Source: Kwoniella bestiolae CBS 10118 (taxonomy: Eukaryota > Basidiomycota > Tremellomycetes > Tremellales > Cryptococcaceae). From it: a DNA stretch of 64,000 bases. Both the position numbers and the translations under genes were made by a program. Numbering within the stretch: position 1 is the stretch's first letter; each line of letters starts with the position of its first letter. The notes beneath the pieces are model-generated. The model was given only the letters and a program-made list of their open reading frames with translations. It was not told the origin of the DNA and made no database searches. The DNA lies in the NCBI RefSeq assembly GCF_000512585.2, contig NC_089246.1:124001-188000 (forward strand). The letters are read 5' to 3'. Positions 1 through 10,820 of the stretch are shown here, one piece after another.

Positions 1-814
1 TGGAGTCGTCATGGATAGTATCGAATATCTCTCCATTGTAAATCTCAGAATTCTTGACTGGACCATCCATTAGACTCTCCCATGATTCATCCGTAATTAC
101 TTCCACCTTATCATCTAGTTCCAACTGTCCAATAAAACCTAGTCTATCACCCCATACATTCCTTGATCCTGGTCTACCAAGTCTACCAGCGTACCACCCT
201 TCACCGATGTAGGCTACTATCTCGTTCTTCCCCTGTTGAAGTAGAGGGGTGATATCGTAGGTTTGATAGTTTAGATGATATTTGTAACTTGTCCAACCGG
301 GTGTTAGGACCTGATCACCTACTACCTTACCATTGATGGTTACTTCGTATAACCCATGGGCGGTAGCGTACAATCTCCCCTTATTGGGTAATTGAGAGAT
401 AGTAAAGGATTTGCGAAGCCGGAAGGGTTTCTTGGGTTCATCCTTCTTTTCTTGGGCAGGTCCAGAGATGAGATTGGCTTTCCATTCCTTCCTATCCAAG
501 AAGGAAGCTTCAATCTTAATTTCTGACCAGTCCGTACTCTTCCCGTCATTTCCTGTCGATCTGACCTTTACATCCACAATCTCACGAGAAGAAAGCGGTT
601 TAGAAGGCCATGGTACCAACACGGAATCTTCTGAATCTACCTTGTAAGTCTCCTCCTTAGCCCCCTCTCGGGTAATTACTATCTCATACGAAACCTGCTT
701 CCAATTCTTGATGTCGGTCGAGGTGAATCGCCAGGAGAGTCGAGGCGAGGAATGACCGATGCCAAAACCTGACTCGTGGTGCTCTGCTTGGACAGCTTCG
801 ATTTGGATTGACAT
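1..814 (-). CDS. Alpha-L-rhamnosidase (GH78), N-terminal part, cut by window edge
   Basis: The reading frame is open from the ATG at 812-814 down to base 1 with no intron, giving 271 residues and continuing outside the window. The protein begins MSIQIEAVQAEHHESGFGIG and runs into a fibronectin-like domain (PRLSWRF near residues 25-31). A rhamnosidase N-terminal domain follows, with KSFTI, ATAHGLYEVTINGK and the GWTSYKYHLNYQTYDIT stretch, then GEGWYAGRLG. This order is typical of GH78 enzymes, which release terminal alpha-L-rhamnose from plant glycosides; the (alpha/alpha)6 catalytic barrel lies beyond the edge. There is no signal peptide at this start, so the enzyme is probably intracellular, acting on imported rhamnosides. 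Family call is confident; substrate is unknown. Confidence 0.85.
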   Translation of the reverse strand, partial: MSIQIEAVQAEHHESGFGIGHSSPRLSWRFTSTDIKNWKQVSYEIVITREGAKEETYKVDSEDSVLVPWPSKPLSSREIVDVKVRSTGNDGKSTDWSEIKIEASFLDRKEWKANLISGPAQEKKDEPKKPFRLRKSFTISQLPNKGRLYATAHGLYEVTINGKVVGDQVLTPGWTSYKYHLNYQTYDITPLLQQGKNEIVAYIGEGWYAGRLGRPGSRNVWGDRLGFIGQLELDDKVEVITDESWESLMDGPVKNSEIYNGEIFDTIHDDS

Positions 815-2038
815 GTCGATTGAGGGTAGTGAAACGGTGAATTATCACTCCTTGGTATGATGCAGACGTGAAGGGAAGTGCTTGATAAGCACCTGGCTGG
901 TATATATGAACAAGCATCATACAATCTAATCTAGGTGGATCCGGTTCTTCGGGTTGGACCTACCGGGTGGATGTGAGTTGGTACGGGGGAAACATTGTCC
1001 GAAGTGGTATCATCTGATCATGTGATGGGGATGCTAAGCATGTTTAGTCTATTTCGAGTGGCTTAGGCCGTACGCTGAAGGCTGTCAAGGTTAATAAGGT
1101 GTTCTGTTCTGTTCATCCGAGGGAGAGGAAGAGGGAGAGGAGGGAAGGGAAGGAAGGGATGACAATGATGCGAGAAGACCCTCAGGCTCAGCGCTTGGCT
1201 CGGCGTGTCTGGTCGGGCATGTCCGATATACACGGTACGAGTACCCGACGATGGAAGAGGAGATGCTGGCCCAAGAGTGCGGAGATGTTGAATGCATGTT
1301 GGGCATTGATGAAGGACCGAGTTTGTTTGGTCTTGAGCAGGATAGTATACTGCTGTTTGATAGCTTTAGGAGTGCGGGATAGCTTTCAGCTGTGCATCTA
1401 CTATGATGATGCAGGGACCTGGGTGTTATCACAGATATCACTACATGTGTACGGGCCATCTTCGCACAACAGATGCTCACCAACTAGACTGATGTCACTC
1501 GTACCGCCAAGAGTACGATCTCCGACAGATCTTTGATGTTACACACCTGGCTTTAGTGAAGACCGCTTGATGCAGTGTCAGAACACTCATATCATCAGTT
1601 GTGGTGCAAGATACAGTACCGACAAGGGGGAATCATGCGGAGAATCCGACGGGGGAAAGATCGGGGAAACGACGCGAGGAACCAAACATACGTTATTTCA
1701 TTATTCGAAGCAGTGCAAACATAACTAAATCATGACTGACCTTGACAGTATCTGCTCTCATCGTATATCGAATTAGAGTATGCAGTGGGATCGACGTATC
1801 GTACTCTTTCAATTAATTTACATACATGAACAAAGTTGACAAAGTTGAGAATGACTGAAGACAAACCAAATTTAGTCAATCATCTGATAATCCGATAATT
1901 TCCATTCGGTGTGGTCTTCTTCTTCCTTAAATCAAGTATTTACCTTGCTCGTTTCAGTTGTTTTGAAAACCGCCCTAGCCCACTGAGGCTCATTGACAAT
2001 TCACCTTTCTTCTCGGCGACTCTTTACAATCGCACAGC
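815..2038. other. Intergenic region between divergent rhamnosidase and glycosyltransferase genes
   Basis: About 1.2 kb without a convincing gene. Short open frames exist on both strands around 1091-1536, but they overlap each other and show no recognisable domain or splice structure. The right end should hold the promoter and 5' leader of the glucosyltransferase gene. No repeat or RNA gene was seen. Confidence 0.5.
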
Positions 2039-5000
2039 ATGATCCCTCCATCTTCTCCGTCTGATATCGCGATATCCAATATGGCATCTTCATCTTCGTC
2101 TTCGACCGCTCCGACGAGCCCTCCGCCATACCTGGATAAGGAGTTTAATTCAGATGATCTCATCGAAAAAGGTGCGTTCATCGCACATCATCGGAAATAC
2201 TCTTTTTCTTTTCCTCCTGTATGGCGTGGGATGATGAGGGCTGCATGAGCTGACATATGAGTTCTCTTCACAGCTCCAGTACCGGGAGAGATCACGACGG
2301 TGGGACCAGGGATGACCTCCCATGCGAAGGTATCGGAGAGCGGGACAGTGAATATAGAACTAAAGTTGAATAAAACGTTACCTGATTTACCTGAAGGGTA
2401 TGCTCAGCCAGTTAGAGAGATCGGGGTTGATAAGGTTGATTGGAGGAATTGTCCGGAGATGTTTGTCGTTATCTTCATTGTGGGCTCGAGGGGTGAGCAG
2501 ATTTTGGCACTTCTTACATTGTCCGTCGACTCAATAGACCCCCTGGTGGCTGGCGGTGATTGTAAAAACCAGTCACATCATCGTACATGTACATGATGTT
2601 TACTGATTTCCTTCTTTCTTCAACAAGGCGACGTCCAACCTTATATCTCTCTAGCACTTGAGATGATCCGATCGAATGGACATACAGTCAGGATAGCTTC
2701 GCACGGTGAATTTGCGAGTTTGGTGAGAGGGGCGAACACCCTGTTGAACGGACAAGTAGATAGGAAAGGCAAGGGATTGCAAGGTAGATTGGAGTTTTAC
2801 GATGTTGGAGGTGATCCGAAGGAATTGATGGCTTATATGGTGAAGAGTGAGTTTGACATCCATTTCAGCAGATCTCACATGCGCCATATCCCTCGTAAAC
2901 TCAAACACAAAAGCTACTTTGACGAGAGATATTTGGGGTCAAACAAGCAAGTCAGACGGGTTAGAGCTAATTTACTATATATGGATAGACCCAGGCCTCT
3001 TACCAGGCTTTGAATCACTTACGAACGGAGATATCCCCTCCAAAAAACGAATGACCTCCGATATGCTACGTGGATTCTATCGATCCACCTTTTGCCCCGA
3101 CCAGTTAACTGGAAGGCCATTCACGGCAAATGCCATTATCAGTAACCCTCCTGCATTCGGTCATATACATATCGCTGAGGCTTTGGGTATACCATTACAT
3201 ATGAGTTTCAGTGAGTCGTCCCCTCTGCACAATTGTAACACCGCTTGCAATGGCGAACTACATGTACTGATCTCGATGTATTCCAAGCGATGCCATGGTC
3301 ACCCTCCACCGCATTTAGACATCCCTTGGCTAATATATTGGAAAGTAACGCTGAGCCGGGATTGAGCAATTATCTCTCTTATGCACTGGTCGATATGTTG
3401 TGAGTGATCTTCCAAAACCTCCGATCTCAACGCCAGGCCGAATGATAAATCCGGCGAGTATCGTTGTACGATAGGTAGAACGTCGCATGCTGATCGAAAG
3501 TTTGCATAGAACGTGGCAGGGCTTAGGCGAAGTGATCAACAAATTCCGTAAATCCATCTTGGGCTTAGATTCACTGTCAAGTAGACTCGGACCATCCGTG
3601 CTAGATAGAATGAAGATACCCTGGACGTACTGCTGGAGTGATCGATTGGTTCCCAAGCCAAAAGATTGGAAGGAGAATATAGGTGGGTTGCTCACAAAAT
3701 CATGATTCAGTTGCCTTTCTTCGCTGCTCAGACTGACTTTCGATTTGGATCTGTTCAGATATCTCGGGATTCTATTTCTATGAGAATCAAAGTAATTACA
3801 CACCCGATAAGGAATTGGTGGAGTTCCTGGGTAGAAATCCAGCACCCATCTATATTGGGTGAGTATAGCACTCCTCAATGGCACCCTTACATACAGGATT
3901 GGTGTTGAACGTGGTGACAGATTCGGATCGATTGTCATTGATAATCCTCGCCAGATGACAGGTAAGTTCATGATCTAACACCTTCAACTTGAATATATCT
4001 ACCCTTGCTGACGACGACTCGTAGAAATGATATTCGAAGCCGTAAGACGAGCTGGGGTGAGAGCAATCATCAGTTCTGGCTGGGCAGGATTAGGCGACGA
4101 TATGGACACTCCAGAAGATGTTCTGATTGTTAAAGGTTAGTCAGCTTATATGACAGACTTTTGACCGAGCTAATGAAAGAGACAAAATGAAAGGCAATAT
4201 CGCACACGATTGGTTATTTGCTGAAGGAAGGATTCAGGCGGTATGCCATCATGGTGGTCAGTAAGATTTCGTATCTCGCTGTCTTCTAGGACTGATACGT
4301 TGAAACAGGTGCTGGTACGACCGCCATTGGTTTGAAGAATGGTTTACCTACGATAGTAGTCCCATTCTTTGGAGATCAGAAGTAAGTATGCGTGCTTCAG
4401 CTGTATCATCATGTCCTGCTTTGGGGAATCAACTCATATCGTTTTGTGCTAGATTCTGGGGCGAACAAATTCATGCGCGCGGAGCTGGACCATCGCCAAT
4501 CCCATACAAACATCTCAACGTCGCGAATCTTACAGAGGCAATCCGTTTTGTCCTTTCGCCCAAGGCACAAGTGGCAGCAGCTGAGATGGGACGTCAGATG
4601 AGACTGGAAAATGGCGAGAAGAAGGGTGTGGATAGTTTTCATAAACATCTGCCATTGTTGGATATGAGGTGAGGCATATCTCACTTCCGTTCGACCTTTT
4701 CCTTTGAGAAGCACCTCTCAGCTGATAGTCGGTTGGTTTCTCTCTCATAGGTGCGATGTGGATCCTTCGAGAGTGGCGATATGGTGGTCTGATCAGTACT
4801 GCCTCAAACTCTCTGGTGCAGTAGCTGGACTGCTGGCTAAGGAAGAGAAATTGGACTTGAAAAAGCTGATTCCTCACCGTGAGTCGTGGTGTTGACGAGA
4901 TTTATTTCTATGTCTTATTCATCACACTGCAAGCAATGAAAGCCCTTTTGTTGATACCACTGCGATAGGCCCGAGAGAATACGAGACCTCGAGACATCAC

Positions 5001-6042
5001 GAGGGACCTTGGACGGGGAGTGCCGGTGGGATATTCCATACCATAACTTATACGATTGGAAGTGTGGCAGAACTGTTCTACAAACCTGTAAGTTGAATCT
5101 ACCATCATCATTCCTTTCGGTGGTTACATATCTCGATTCTCGGCGTGGAAGACTAATAGCTGACTCATAAGCTATAGCACAAAGGAGCGGTCAATACCTT
5201 CTTAGGAATTCCAAAAGGTATGTCAAAATTTCAAAATCATCGGTATCCCATCAATGGTGGCTCAGCCAAAAAGGCTAGTAGGTTACAATGCTGACTGAGC
5301 TCTAATGTTTCTTCGCAGCGGCTGTAAACATCGTAGGCGACCTGTACGAAGGTTTCGATAACGTACCTGAGCTCATGAATTCCGAAACTAGAGATAAGAG
5401 ACGAGTCACCGATTTCACATCGGGCTTGAAGGAAGGAGGCAGAGGTTTATTCTGGGGAGTTGGGGATGCCATCACTGGGCTGGTCACTGAGCCTATCGCT
5501 GGAGCGCAGAAGGATGTAAGTGGCTTCAAGGTAGTCAAGAGGATTTTGGATGCATCCTATAAGGCTGTTACTGACCGTCACTCATTTTCTTTTCTTGTTG
5601 AACGGATATAGGGCTTGAAAGGATTCGGAAAGGGTGTAGGTAAAAGCTGTAAGTTGACTTCAGTCCCATGAACGTCATTGAAAGGTCGGATAGAATGTCA
5701 TGCAGTACAGTGGCGATGTAATACCTGTTAGAAAGTACGCTAATGATGTGTTCGATTTCAGATGTAAACCTAATAGCCCGACCAGCAGCAGGCGCCTTAG
5801 GAGTCTTCGTCCTACCGGCGTACGGCATGGCCAAATCAACACGAGACCATTTCCGCAAATCGCCTGAAAAAGTATTACAAGGTCCTCTGATTGATATCTC
5901 AGTAATCCAGTCGGATGAGATGACTTCTGATGAGAAAAGATATGTGATGCAGAAGTTTGATGTTCTGGTTAAGCAGACGAAAGGACGGAAGAAAAAGGCG
6001 GATAGGAGGTTGAATAGGTTGTGGTTGTTACCTGAGGACTGA
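2039..6042 (+). CDS. UDP-glucose:sterol (lipid) glucosyltransferase-like protein, multi-exon
   Basis: A roughly 800-850-residue protein spread over about 15 exons. The start is the ATG at 2039 (MIPPSSPSDIAISNMASS) and the stop is TGA at 6040-6042. The N-terminal half matches the glycosyltransferase family 28 fold: GDVQPYISLALEM, HTVRIASHGEF and NAIISNPPAFGHIHIAEALG. The C-terminal half carries the nucleotide-sugar site: APIYIGFGSIVI, IISSGWAGLG and the HHGGAGTTAIGLKNGLP motif, followed by FFGDQKFWGEQI. This layout is that of UGT80/Atg26-type sterol 3-beta-glucosyltransferases, but the GRAM and PH domains of Atg26 are absent. After residue ~600 there is an extra module rich in glycine and alanine (GVGDAITGLVTEPIAGAQKD, then NLIARPAAGALGVFVLPAYG), which probably touches membranes. 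The acceptor (ergosterol or another lipid) is inferred. Confidence 0.85.
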
Positions 6043-6535
6043 GGGGGTGATTGGACTGATCATGTCAAGATGGTATTGCCTGGGGACGATATGGTGGAAA
6101 GGTTATATCGATTGAACGATAGTTGGAAGGAGCTTGAACTGGTGTCTTTCCATTTGTGTGAGAGTTCGAACGAAGGGACACCGAGGAGGCCGTGAAGTGC
6201 GGACGAAGTATCAATGTTCAATAACTTCTTCGCGTGTGTGTTATAGACGAATCTTTGCATTGTCAATCAATCCAGATGGTGTATCTGCACTGGAATGTTT
6301 TAGCTTGTATGCATATTATCGGCACTTGGTATCATTGACGTGCTCTAGAGTAATATCTACATCCATCATGTATATAATACATCTCGCGAAAGCTTCCAAT
6401 GATATCTGCAAAATTCGATGATTAAATGGGATGTGCTCTCTTTGTCGAACTGTTGTACATTTGTCATAATCTCATATTGATATACATACACTAAAGAGAA
6501 TCTTATCCAGATTGATCATCATCACTGCTTCACCC
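6043..6535. other. Convergent intergenic spacer
   Basis: The 3' flanks of the glucosyltransferase (+) and the first Family 1 gene (-) meet here. The sequence is AT-rich, with only short chance open frames. It presumably holds both polyadenylation regions; no defined signal could be assigned. Confidence 0.5.
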
Positions 6536-7882
6536 TTACGATCGACTTCTGACTTGAGTAGTCAATTCGACGAATCGATCTCTTGCATTCTCGTCCCACT
6601 TGAAAAGGAGTTCCTCCTTCGGAGCGTCCCTGAGATGTTCGGCAAAGTACTTGTAATGGTCCATACTTGCCTTTTTGAGAGCATAATGTCCCTTGAGAGG
6701 ATGGTTGGGAGTTTCCTCGAGTTTCTTAGCAACGTATAAAAGTCTCTCGCCTATAGTCCGCACATATACTGTACTGGTCAGCACCACGTTGCATGATTGT
6801 GATTGATGAGGATATAAAGAAGACTTACAAGCTTTATACATCGTGTTAACATCCAAAGTCGCCGCTCGGATAGGTTCAGTGACGAGTTGACCACAGTTCA
6901 AAGCTATTCCCCATAAAGCGAACTTTGATTCTTGGTTGAAGAGCGGGTCGGTCTCGCACCATTTAATAAGGGAGATCATCATGTTGTTGAAAAGTTGGCT
7001 TTCTCTGATCAACAGAGTGAATAGACGACCTTCAGCATGCTGACTCTCGTAGATGAGAGCGCAACTTACAGATTACCGTAGTAGAGCACCTTCTTGTCGG
7101 ATTGAGGAAAAGCATGGATATGGTAAGGCATGAGACAGCCCCAAGCTTTTACGTAGATCTCCAATGCCTTCATGTAATCGCCTCTTCGGAAGGATCTATC
7201 ATGAAAGTTGAACATCCTCACTCATGTCATTACTTTTCCTTTCAAAGCCAGTTCTTAGGGAAAAACGATTGCTTGACTTACTCGTTTCCCTTGTCTTTCA
7301 TAACGACAGCATCTCTTAAGCACAACTCAAAATCTGGTACTTGGGGTTGATCGTCCTTCATCCATCCTTTGAGCAACTCTTGGAATTTGTCATGTTTGAC
7401 TTCACCGAAGTAATCTTGTTTGACACCAGTGATGATATCTCGAAGGACACAGAGCTTGAAAGATCGCATCGATTGTCGCTCGATCGATTGTTCGGTGGAA
7501 CAGAGGTCGTAGGAAGTTCGGACGATAGGATAGGTTGAGGGAGTAGCTGATCTATGTACAAGGAAGGGAAGAAGGAAAAGGAAGGAGTTTGATTAGTAAT
7601 CGTTGTGGACATGAAGAAAACTCACTTCTCAATGTTTGAGTCATTCCTGATCACCAGTGAAATGCCATGATCAGCTTTCTCGGGATGATATATGAACGGC
7701 CAGTACGAGATTGTTGACGAGAAAAAAACTTACATTGCGAGCTCGGGAAGGAGATCAGCCATTTGTAATTCCCTAGCCAGTGCTCTTTCCTTCTCCGCAT
7801 CATCGACTACGAGTGACCAGCATTGACGAAGTTCACTCATCGTTAGAGGTCGAGGAATCGATCTATCTGCTTGTTTGGTCAT
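6536..7882 (-). CDS. Family 1 uncharacterised protein, copy a
   Basis: Function unknown. The start is ATG at 7880-7882 (MTKQADRSIPRPLTMSELRQ) and the last exon ends VELTTQVRSRS at 6536. Splicing gives the 49-residue first exon, a 21-nt micro-exon (7626-7646, encoding NDSNIEK with its flanking codons) and an exon with the family core TYPIVRTSYDLCS then SFKLCVLRDIITG. The next exon holds YMKALEIYVKAWGCLMPYHI, followed by a helical exon (LFNNMMISLIKWCET) and the C-terminal exon (TIGERLLYVAKKLEETPNH). No signal peptide, membrane segment or catalytic motif is visible. Three paralogues follow on the other strand, and this copy is divergent from copy b. All exon joins are in frame, so the copy looks intact. 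Confidence 0.75.
7626..7646 (-). other. Conserved 21-nt micro-exon, Family 1 copy a
   Basis: Twenty-one bases lie between an AG acceptor (GATCAG, read on the minus strand) and a GTGAGT donor. The phase (2/2) and length equal those of the micro-exon in each of the other three paralogues, while the encoded residues differ. Confidence 0.7.
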
Positions 7883-8940
7883 TCTGTGTGTTAGATCTGT
7901 TTTGGAAATGTCTGTTATAACTTGTTGGAGTATTAGAGAGAATAAAGCAAAGAGGAAGAAGAAGAGGAAGATGAACGGCTGCAGTAGGTATTTATACCCT
8001 ATGCTATAGGTATTAATGATCACAGGTACTTTATCTCGGATCCGAGGAGGGGTCCTTTGGTTTGATCACCATAACAATGTCATATTTTTGTGTACAATAT
8101 TATCAGCCGACCACTAATACACCCTGAGATTTCATCATAGATCAGAACTCAGAGGTCCGTGCGAAGGATCACATCGACCATCCCTTCTCATCCAATTGTG
8201 GCGTAGGCGAAGTAACAAAGATTGGGTGAGTGTCAATTCCATGGCGCCATGGATCTTTCAATTACCTTGCCATCATCCATCATACCTCTTTCTCAGGAAG
8301 ACTTGTGTTCACCAGCTTCGAAGTGAAACAAATACATGCAATGTAGCAGAACTCAACAGTACATTACAGATGACACGAGCCTGACCCATGTTTCTCCTTC
8401 TATAAACCGACTTGACAATCACTTGAAGGTGCACGAATCCTGTCTCATCTTTGGGAGGTCGCAATGATTATGCATTGTATTGCAGTAGATGCAAGTGATC
8501 GTGATTTGATCACCTCAATATTGAGTACGCCCCAGTCAGTCTTTCGAAAATATTGTTGGTCCAGGCATCGTGCACTTGGTTGCTACACGTATAATATTGT
8601 AACTCAGTGTGCTACTCTGATGGGGCGCAGTAGCATTTTTCAGCTCAGACCCATATATTACTGAGAGTATGAGACATGTACCTCAGACCTGTGAGTGGGA
8701 GTATGCTGCGAGACTAATGCATAGACCCTCAATATCGTTGCCTCACTACCTGCTCCATCATATATCGAGGGGACGAACGAACGAAAAAACAAAAACTATA
8801 TATAAGCTGGTTCTAATTCTTTCCTCTTCCCCCTTTTCTTCTTCTTTCTCCTTCTACTTACTCAATAAATATCTTTTCCCCTTGTCCTACTCCTATTAGA
8901 TATTCTCATAACAGTATATTGCAACTCGTTCAAGATCATC
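7883..8940. other. Divergent promoter region of Family 1 copies a and b
   Basis: About 1.06 kb between two divergent start codons. A TATA box for copy b lies at 8797-8803, followed by a pyrimidine-rich stretch (about 8820-8890) typical of fungal leaders. Small open frames inside it have no paralogue support. Confidence 0.5.
8797..8803 (+). promoter_or_regulatory. TATA box of Family 1 copy b
   Basis: TATATATAAG begins at 8797, about 140 bp upstream of the ATG at 8941, with a CT-rich leader between them. This fits a TATA-driven fungal promoter. Assigned by position and sequence only. Confidence 0.5.
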
Positions 8941-10262
8941 ATGACTCACTTATACGACCGTAAAACTCCTCGACAACTCACCATTCCCGAATTATGGGCG
9001 AGTTGGAATATCATGATTGATCAACCTTCTCGAGAGGCAAAACTTGTCCAAGGTACTCTTGATAGAGATACCTTACCTACCTTTGCTTTGTGAGTGACAT
9101 CGCAACCTTCGCACTGATAGGGTAGATGAACGCTGACTTGATGTCTGTCGATAGCAACCACGAGAATATCCATTCGTGAGTCTTCACTGATGATTCAGTG
9201 GAATAAAGATTGGTGCTAACGTCAGCTCGTCTTCTCTGTTCTAGTGGCAAAACCCCTTCAATCTATCCTATTATTCGAACCGATCATGATAAACAATCTG
9301 ACGATACCCTCATCAAGTTGCACAACCATCGATCACTCCGACTTCTCGTCATTCGAGATATCTTCCTTCTTGTTGGAGATGAGCAAGGTGACCTTCCCCC
9401 CTTCATGAGAAGAAAAACTCTCAAAGAACTTTGGGAGATGTACCACGGGTCGGATCGAGAGGATATGCCTTTGGGCAAGAAGCTTATGTATGCGGAAGCA
9501 GCAAAAGAGGTAGCTAACGAGTGAGTCTTTCTGAATATCATGTCGAGGGATACCAAACCGAAGCTGACGTTACACTTGCATGAAATTATAGGCATTCTCA
9601 AGATGGAGAACGGATGGAGGCTCTCGACAAATACAAGACTGGGTGGTCTGCTCGTCTTCCTTATCATTTGGATGCTTTCCCTGCTGGTCATATTGCTAGG
9701 ATGCAGCTCGCTAAGATGTGATTCGAACGATGATTAATCTCTACTGGATAGCGTGCACAGCTCACACGACCTCTTTACTATTGCAGGGAGTGCAAGATCT
9801 TCAACAACATCATGGCGACCATTCTCGAGATGATCAAAGCCAACGAGACCAGATACCCCAAAGCGAAGAAGATCAAGTTACTTGATATTGGCTACAGAGC
9901 AGGGGTGAGTATCCTGGGGATCTGCTTTGCAATGGACGTTGGATCTCTCCAAACCACTCGTAAGTCTATCTCATCACCTGCAATGCTGCGGTCCCTGCCC
10001 TGACAGTCCACTTATCAACCTAGTTCGAAGGATCGCACAAATCAAGAGCAAGCTGGATATCCTCGATACAGCCAGAACTTGTGCAATGCCTAGCAAGGAG
10101 TTCCGTAAACTTCACGATGATCTTATCAAGTATTGCAAGGACCGAGATCCCGATGAAAAGCTTTTACAGTTCGAGTATAAATCACAAGATACGAAGATGA
10201 GTCCAGTGGATGTCTTGCTGATGATGAGGTTCATGGAGATGGGAATGGATATGGACATGTAA
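8941..10262 (+). CDS. Family 1 uncharacterised protein, copy b
   Basis: Function unknown. It starts at 8941 with MTHLYDRKTPRQLTIPELWA and ends at 10262 (FMEMGMDMDM). Exons: residues 1-50; the 21-nt micro-exon at 9155-9175; the core exon with YPIIRTDHDKQSDD and RSLRLLVIRDIFLLV; an exon with TGWSARLPYHLDAFPAGH; a helical exon (KIFNNIMATILEMIKANE); and a last exon (RRIAQIKSKLDILDTART). The YHLDAF segment aligns with PYHIHAF of copy a and PYHVDAF of copy d. No signal peptide or membrane segment is seen. All joins stay in frame, so this copy is probably functional. A TATA box lies about 140 bp upstream. Confidence 0.75.
9155..9175 (+). other. Conserved 21-nt micro-exon, Family 1 copy b
   Basis: Flanked by a TAG acceptor and a GTGAGT donor, in phase 2 on both sides. 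It encodes about seven residues (NHENIHS with flanking codons) just before the Y-P-x-I-R-T core exon. Confidence 0.7.
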
Positions 10263-10820
10263 GTATCGTCTTACATGTCGTCACGTAGGCTCAATCTACG
10301 CTCTGGGGTTCAAAACATTGGAGATGAGATGCTGTATTGGTTGGATATACATGCGTGGGACTATTAGTTCGAATTGAGGAATGGTAACAAGCGAATGGTC
10401 GAGAAAAATCTTGCTATATACATTATCATATGCCCAAGTAGAAATAACTGTTCATAACCATTCATATGCATATACATATACGTATACCTTTACAATCTAT
10501 CCAGAGTCAACGGTACACCCAACTTCCGAGAGGAGATACTGTGTTATATATTAAGTGACTGTGGCTAGATGTTGAGCTGACTTGAGACGGAAGATGAGGA
10601 TACATAGTCGCACGCGGAGACGGTTTCATGCATTCATCAACATTCATCTGATGTCAATCATCCTACATCATCTTTTCACTTTCTCCAATACAAATCAGCT
10701 AGTTACACTATCACCTTTTACTTTGACACTCACTCGACCTGTCCTATACTATCATTCTTATACTGTACATAGATAGCCCAATCATATCCGCCTTTCACCT
10801 GACATACGAAATATCTCACA
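10263..10820. other. Spacer between Family 1 copies b and c
   Basis: Holds the 3' flank of copy b and the promoter of copy c. AT-rich short repeats of ATAC/ATAT type occur near 10460-10490. No gene is supported. Confidence 0.5.

Noticed and set aside
1091..1536. Overlapping plus and minus open frames of 145 and 130 codons
   Set aside because: They overlap on opposite strands, show no domain or signal, and lie in a promoter region; no paralogue supports either.
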